Assembly (NCBI GenBank): GCA_030606585.1
Contig: JAUWGD010000055.1
Coordinates: forward strand, 1-10,325
Length of the DNA stretch: 10,325 nucleotides
Reading direction: 5' to 3'
Source of the DNA: Dehalococcoidales bacterium
GTDB lineage: Bacteria; Chloroflexota; Dehalococcoidia; Dehalococcoidales; RBG-16-60-22
The notes under the pieces were generated by a model, which worked only from the letters and a program-made list of their open reading frames with translations, searched no databases and was not told the DNA's origin. Positions 6,965 to 10,325 of this stretch are shown here, piece by piece. Each line of letters opens with the position of its first letter. The first letter of the stretch is position 1. The position numbers and the translations under genes were made by a program.

Positions 6965-7321
6965 TCAGTGTTTATCCGGCTCCTCGCTCTGCTTTGATGT
7001 TAAAGCCATCGGCGTGCTTCTTAACGCCCTCTGTATCGTCCTCTGACTCACCCCGAACATTCCCGCCAGTTCCCTGACTCCCCAGCCCCCGGTGAAAAGC
7101 CTGTTTATCTCCCGGTTGCGCAGTTCTTTCAGCCAGCGCTGTCTCCCCCTTGGTTCGTCATAAAGGCATTGCGGGAAAGGACATCTCAGGCATGACTCGG
7201 CGTACTCGCATCCTTCATCCCGGTAGTGGCAATATTCCGGCGGTAAATCTGGCGCATTTTTCTGAGTCTCCTCCTTCTCATCCGTTTCAGCATCGCCAAT
7301 CTCACGCGTCACCAAAATCAT
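6965..7321 (-). CDS. Cysteine-cluster plus helix-turn-helix protein heading the phage operon
   Basis: The product has 118 residues in three parts. The acidic N-terminus (1-28) is followed by a Cys cluster at C31, C38, C44, C47 and C52 (spacing C-x6-C-x5-C-x2-C-x4-C, ending CPFPQCLYDEPRG). A helix-turn-helix follows at about 63-101 (REINRLFTGGWGVRELAGMF then GVSQRTIQRALR), resembling resolvase or small-terminase DNA-binding domains. The Cys cluster could bind zinc or an iron-sulfur cluster. Being first in the operon, where a terminase small subunit usually stands, it may recognise phage DNA for packaging or regulate the operon, perhaps in response to metal or redox state. AGAGGTGAG precedes the ATG, and a good promoter lies upstream. 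Function is inferred; that it is a DNA-binding protein is well supported. Confidence 0.78.
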   Translation of the reverse strand: MILVTREIGDAETDEKEETQKNAPDLPPEYCHYRDEGCEYAESCLRCPFPQCLYDEPRGRQRWLKELRNREINRLFTGGWGVRELAGMFGVSQRTIQRALRSTPMALTSKQSEEPDKH

Positions 7322-7348
7322 AGCTCACCTCTTAAACCAAACAGCGTA

Positions 7349-7377
7349 AGAATAGCACATTTGTTCTATTACGTCAA
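7349..7377 (-). promoter_or_regulatory. Sigma70-type promoter of the phage operon
   Basis: On the minus strand, TTGACG (7372-7377) and TATTCT (7349-7354) are separated by exactly 17 bases. The start of the HTH gene lies 28 bp downstream of the -10 box, behind AGAGGTGAG. It is divergent from the plus-strand promoter, with about 31 bp between the two -35 boxes. Confidence 0.65.
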
Positions 7378-7408
7378 TGGAATTTTGTCATTATTATGGC
7401 TTATATAC

Positions 7409-7437
7409 TTGACAAATATACTCGTGAATGTTATAAT
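7409..7437 (+). promoter_or_regulatory. Perfect-consensus sigma70 promoter of the regulator/surface-protein operon
   Basis: TTGACA (7409-7414) and TATAAT (7432-7437) have a 17-base spacer, a full match to the housekeeping consensus. Expected transcription start is about 7444, inside the palindrome at 7436-7454. A full-consensus promoter is usually held down by a repressor, which fits the overlapping palindrome. Confidence 0.85.
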
Positions 7438-7454
7438 TGCTTTGACAAAGCAAT
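7436..7454. promoter_or_regulatory. 19-bp palindromic operator candidate over the start site
   Basis: ATTGCTTTG and CAAAGCAAT are perfect 9-bp arms around one central A. The palindrome overlaps the end of the -10 box and the expected transcription start. Its TGACAAA core (7443-7449) also occurs at 7410-7416 over the -35 box, and inverted as TTTGTCA at 7384-7390. Three related half-sites between two divergent promoters suggest a repressor operator. The likely ligand is the 68-aa HTH protein encoded next or the HTH protein on the other side. Confidence 0.6.
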
Positions 7455-7479
7455 ATTAAGGAGTTAATCTAAAAGGGTT

Positions 7480-7686
7480 ATGCCTGTCTGGGATAATTAT
7501 CTTAACGTAATTGAGGCCAGTCGCCGTCTTAAAATTCACCCGGAAACGGTGAAACGGCTCATCCGCCAGGGTGACCTGCCCGCCAATAAAATTCATAACA
7601 CCTGGCTCATCAACAAGGATACCCTGGATAACTTCGCCGGGACTTATAACCCCAGTCGCGGTGCCCCGAAAAGACTGGTACCGTGA
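7480..7686 (+). CDS. Small excisionase/MerR-like helix-turn-helix DNA-binding protein
   Basis: The product has 68 residues. It is a single winged HTH of the excisionase/HTH_17 type: LNVIEASRRLKIHPETVKRLIRQG (8-31, in parts VIEASRRLKIH and PETVKRLIRQ), then the wing LPANKIHNTWLINKDTLDNF, with the typical W-L-I-x-K-x-x-L ending. Such proteins serve as excisionases or as small transcription factors. No integrase lies beside it. Instead it stands behind a perfect promoter with a palindrome and 35 bp before the surface-protein gene, so a local autoregulator is the simplest idea. The start is oddly served: AAGGAG lies 16 bases upstream, and only an AAAAGGG stretch lies close to the ATG. An in-frame TAA at 7465 excludes any earlier start, so translation may be weak. 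The C-terminal tail (YNPSRGAPKRLVP) is basic. Confidence 0.8.
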   Translation: MPVWDNYLNVIEASRRLKIHPETVKRLIRQGDLPANKIHNTWLINKDTLDNFAGTYNPSRGAPKRLVP

Positions 7687-7721
7687 AAGGAGACGTTAAA
7701 TCCCTCCTCAAGGAGGATAAA

Positions 7722-9584
7722 ATGAAAACGATAGATAACTCCGCTAGAAACCGTAAACGTCTGTTTTCGCTCGCGGTAATTTTTCCGCTGCTTACCGTGC
7801 TTGTATTGAGCACCCCTGCCCTGGCGGCGCCGGTAGTCACTTTAACCCCCGCCTCAGGAGTTCCCGGGACAGAAGTGACCATCACCGGAGCTGTCTTCGA
7901 CTCCTACAAAGGGGATATAGTTCATATATTCTTTGACGACGAAGAAATAAGCGGCAGCCCGATGGAAGTTCCCCAGACGGGTGAGTTCAGTATCCCGTTT
8001 ATCATCCCTGCCGACACCACCACGGGCCGTCACTGGATTCGTGTCAAAAGCGAGGCCGGCTCCACCTCATTCCTGGCCGAAAACTTCTTCATTATTGAAG
8101 AGGCTGATATAACACTCGACGTTATTGACGGGCCTGTCGGCACCGAAGTTATCATTAATGGAAAAGGCTTCTACGCCGGCAGGACGGTTAATTTGTACTA
8201 CTTCAATATCGTTGGAGACCCCATAACCTCTATAACCGCTTCTTCCGAAGGCAGGTTCAGCCACGACTTCGTTATACCCGCCAGTACCGGGGGCGTTCAC
8301 AAAATTTCCGCATCTAATGCCGAAGGTAACTCGGCAGAAGCCGAGTTTGAGGTTGTCCCCGAATTGACTCTCAATCTGGCCTCCGCCGGGCCTATGGAAT
8401 TACTGACCGCCAGAGGCTCCGGTTTCGGCTATCGGAGCAAGGTTAATATCACCCTCAGCGCCCTCACCGTAGCTACCGCCAAGACAGGTGATTACGGCAA
8501 CTTCGAAATTGAATTCAATGTACCGGATATTCAACCCAATACGTACGACATTAAAGCGCAGGACGAATTGGGTAATATTGACATAGCGAAATTCACCGTC
8601 ACCGCCGGGGCCAATCTGAGTGAAACAACCGAGGCCGTCGGCAGCCAGCTTACTGTCAAGGGCAGTGGCTTTAATCCCAACGGACCCGTTGATATAAAAT
8701 ACGATGACCAGACCGTCGCCACGGCTGTCGCCGATAATAACGGCGCCTTCACCGTAACCTTCGATGTCCCCCCCAGCGAGGGCGGTAACCACGTTATTAC
8801 CGTCAGCGACGGCACCACCACCAAGCAGCTTGTCTTCATCGTGGAATCGGAAGCCCCTCAGAAACCCGCGCTCCTGCTGCCTTCTAATAATACCGATACC
8901 AAGGCCGGTGTCCACCTCGATTGGCATGACATCACCGACCCCAGTCTGCCTGTGATTTACGACCTTCAGATAGCTTCGGACGTGAATTTCCTGTCTCTGG
9001 TTCTGGTAAAAGAAGGGCTGGCCGCATCGGAATACTCTCTGACGGAAGAAGAAACACTCTTCACCATCGCCGAGACCACCACCTACTTCTGGAGAGTCAA
9101 AGCTATAGATGCCGCCAGAAATGAAAGCCAGTGGTCTGACCCGTGGTCATTCCTTGTTGATCCGCCGCCGGCACCGATGCTACTGATACCGTTATCCGAT
9201 AGAGAGTCGGATATGCCGATACAATTTAACTGGCAGGCGGTTGCCAGCCTCAGCCTGCCCATGACATACACCCTGCAGCTTGCTACGGACCTTTATTTTA
9301 CATCCGTTATCTTCGAGAAAACGGGACTGACCGTTTCCGACTTCACTCTGAACGAAGAGGAGGGACTGGAGCTTGAAGGTGAGATTGCCTATTTCTGGCG
9401 GGTAAAAGCCATAGATGATGCCAATAATGAAAGCGCCTGGTCCGACCCCAGCTCATTCTATATCGACTCTTCATCCGGTTTCCCCGGCTGGGCGACATAC
9501 ACCCTCATCGGCATCGCGGTTATTATCGCTGTTTTCCTGGCTTTCCGGGTGGGCAGGCGTACCGCCTACCAGCCGCCGGACTAA
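7722..9584 (+). CDS. Exported, membrane-anchored surface protein with IPT/TIG-like and FN3-like repeats
   Basis: The product has 620 residues. I choose the ATG at 7722, which has AGGAGG 5 bases upstream and opens directly into a signal peptide; a GTG at 7683 in the same frame has no such support. The signal peptide has a basic start (RNRKR), hydrophobic core (LFSLAVIFPLLTVLVL) and cleavage near ALAA (33-36). Four IPT/TIG-like beta-sandwich repeats follow (about 37-125, 128-212, 214-295, 297-374), each opening with a form of 'G..G..V.I.G.GF'. Two FN3-like repeats (377-480 and 482-581) share blocks such as YFWRVKAID and NES.WSDP. A C-terminal membrane helix (about 590-609) and a GRRTAY basic tail anchor it outside the cytoplasmic membrane. 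It likely acts in cell-surface adhesion or structure; the ligand is unknown. It is probably cotranscribed with the HTH gene upstream. Confidence 0.88.
   Translation: MKTIDNSARNRKRLFSLAVIFPLLTVLVLSTPALAAPVVTLTPASGVPGTEVTITGAVFDSYKGDIVHIFFDDEEISGSPMEVPQTGEFSIPFIIPADTTTGRHWIRVKSEAGSTSFLAENFFIIEEADITLDVIDGPVGTEVIINGKGFYAGRTVNLYYFNIVGDPITSITASSEGRFSHDFVIPASTGGVHKISASNAEGNSAEAEFEVVPELTLNLASAGPMELLTARGSGFGYRSKVNITLSALTVATAKTGDYGNFEIEFNVPDIQPNTYDIKAQDELGNIDIAKFTVTAGANLSETTEAVGSQLTVKGSGFNPNGPVDIKYDDQTVATAVADNNGAFTVTFDVPPSEGGNHVITVSDGTTTKQLVFIVESEAPQKPALLLPSNNTDTKAGVHLDWHDITDPSLPVIYDLQIASDVNFLSLVLVKEGLAASEYSLTEEETLFTIAETTTYFWRVKAIDAARNESQWSDPWSFLVDPPPAPMLLIPLSDRESDMPIQFNWQAVASLSLPMTYTLQLATDLYFTSVIFEKTGLTVSDFTLNEEEGLELEGEIAYFWRVKAIDDANNESAWSDPSSFYIDSSSGFPGWATYTLIGIAVIIAVFLAFRVGRRTAYQPPD
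8850..9464 (+). repeat. Two tandem FN3-like protein repeats within the surface protein
   Basis: Segments 8850-9161 and 9165-9464 encode two copies of about 100 residues with the same order of landmarks: a Pro-rich entry (ALLLP / MLLIP), a Trp strand (LDWHDI / FNWQAV), SLPVIYDLQIASD / SLPMTYTLQLATD, YFWRVKAID in both, and NES-x-WSDP in both. The copies have diverged at many codons, so the duplication is old. Confidence 0.75.
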
Positions 9585-9690
9585 CTTTAAGATAATGGAG
9601 ACGTTATATAAATAGGAAGTATTTAGAATATAAAATAAAATAGGGAATGTATTTTCAATCGATCCATAATACTTTATTCAGGAGGCTGAA
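9585..9690. other. AT-rich gap between the two surface-protein genes
   Basis: This 106-bp stretch is clearly richer in A and T than the flanking genes. I see no hairpin with a T-run, no good -35/-10 pair and no reading frame in it. The only clear signal is the ribosome binding site of the next gene at about 9680-9685. Confidence 0.5.
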
Positions 9691-10325
9691 ATGAAATACA
9701 CAGGAATTCTTAGAATGCTCGTGGTGACGCTCATCTTGTCACTTCTGTTGATGGCCGTACCGGCAATACCGGTCCATGCCACTAATGATATTACGCTATC
9801 CGTAAATTCGGGCCAGCCTGGTGATACCGTTACGATTACCGGCAACAACTTCACTTCAACACTTGAAGAAAGATATGCCAGAATCATCTTCTCCTCCGAC
9901 CAGGCCAGCCTCCTCCAATATATCGATACTAACGTTACTAATTATAAAGTCTTAACCAGTGCTATAATAGCATTCTCAGACGACCCCAGTCCGGGAACAT
10001 TCTCAACCACCATCCAAATACCTTCAACACTTACTAATTCCATTACTCTCGGCACTGTCGCCATAACCTCCGGCACCTATTATATTTATGTCACTATAAC
10101 CACGTCAAGTGGTGAAAGCGACGTTATCAGATCCGTCGCCACGTTCACCGTTGCCTCCGGTGCTCTCACTATTACCCCTACCACCGGCCCCGTAGATACC
10201 GCCGTGAGGATTACCGGCACCGGTTTTATCGGCAGCACCGCCATCACCGTTGCATATGACGGCACCCCGGTTATCATCGATAGTGGCAGTACCACTACCG
10301 CAACCAACGGTAGTCTTGATTCTTA
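9691..10325 (+). CDS. Second exported IPT/TIG-like surface protein (partial, runs off right edge)
   Basis: The frame is open from the ATG at 9691, behind CAGGAGG with 5-base spacing, to the window end: 211 residues with no stop. A signal peptide covers about 1-30 (MKYTGILRMLVVTLILSLLL, then MAVPAIPVHA with cleavage after VHA). A first beta-sandwich starts at 33 (ITLSVNSGQPGDTVTITGNN, an IPT/TIG-like opening) and is lengthened by an insert with ARIIFSSD and YKVLTS. A second starts at about 159 (LTITPTTGPVDTAVRITGTG). Thr is very common in the second half. It appears to be a divergent relative of the upstream surface protein, in the same orientation after 106 bp of AT-rich DNA without a visible terminator, so cotranscription is possible. 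Extracellular location is inferred from the signal peptide. The C-terminal anchor, if any, lies outside the window. Confidence 0.85.
   Translation, partial: MKYTGILRMLVVTLILSLLLMAVPAIPVHATNDITLSVNSGQPGDTVTITGNNFTSTLEERYARIIFSSDQASLLQYIDTNVTNYKVLTSAIIAFSDDPSPGTFSTTIQIPSTLTNSITLGTVAITSGTYYIYVTITTSSGESDVIRSVATFTVASGALTITPTTGPVDTAVRITGTGFIGSTAITVAYDGTPVIIDSGSTTTATNGSLDS

Noticed and set aside
7322..7479. Phage attachment site at the phage/surface-gene junction
   Set aside because: No integrase, tRNA gene end or second matching repeat is in the window, so an att site cannot be claimed.
7683..7721. GTG at 7683 as start of the surface protein, overlapping the HTH stop by 4 bp
   Set aside because: It would put 13 extra residues (MKGDVKSLLKEDK) before the signal peptide. 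The ATG at 7722 has AGGAGG at ideal spacing.
7610..8927. Minus-strand frames opposite the surface protein
   Set aside because: They are antisense to a gene with a clear signal peptide and repeat domains, and none has its own start signals.
9585..9690. Terminator or promoter between the two surface genes
   Set aside because: No stem-loop with a T-run and no paired -35/-10 boxes were found; only AT-rich DNA and a ribosome binding site.

Overview
The window looks like a junction between a tailed-phage structural gene cluster and bacterial cell-surface genes. The phage cluster lies on the minus strand, is read right to left and fills roughly positions 1-7321. The surface genes lie on the plus strand from 7480 to the right edge. 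The host is most likely a Dehalococcoidia-type member of the Chloroflexota. That is an inference from the style of the exported IPT/TIG plus fibronectin-III-like proteins, the Cys-cluster/HTH phage protein and the dispersed palindromic repeats of the 'GTCATTGCGAG' and 'GTCATTCCGG' type. No rRNA or ribosomal protein is present to prove it.

Phage part, in order of transcription: a Cys-cluster plus helix-turn-helix protein (6965-7321), portal protein (5554-6942), coiled-coil scaffold (5047-5541), a 205-bp gap holding two palindromic repeats, major capsid protein (3918-4841), an intercistronic hairpin, an unrecognised beta-rich protein (3393-3857), a LamG/concanavalin-like protein (2749-3396), a small damaged-looking reading frame (about 2631-2789), a head-tail connector-like protein (1986-2618), a two-helix membrane protein (1676-1957), and a large tail/host-contact protein that runs off the left edge (1-1683). 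Genes are tightly packed, several overlap, and most have good ribosome binding sites, so they probably form one operon driven by a sigma70-type promoter at 7349-7377. No large terminase, maturation protease, tail tube, tape measure, integrase or lysis enzyme is visible here. The set may be a prophage split by rearrangement, a remnant, or a domesticated particle, and the window cannot decide between these.

The divergent control region (7322-7479) carries promoters for both sides. The plus-strand promoter is a perfect TTGACA-17-TATAAT, and a 19-bp palindrome overlaps its start site. It drives a 68-aa excisionase/MerR-like HTH protein and, 35 bp further on, a 620-aa exported, C-terminally membrane-anchored protein with four IPT/TIG-like and two FN3-like repeats. 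After a 106-bp AT-rich gap a second exported IPT/TIG-like protein starts and runs off the right edge. The layout suggests an autoregulated switch between a surface-protein operon and a phage operon; this is an inference.
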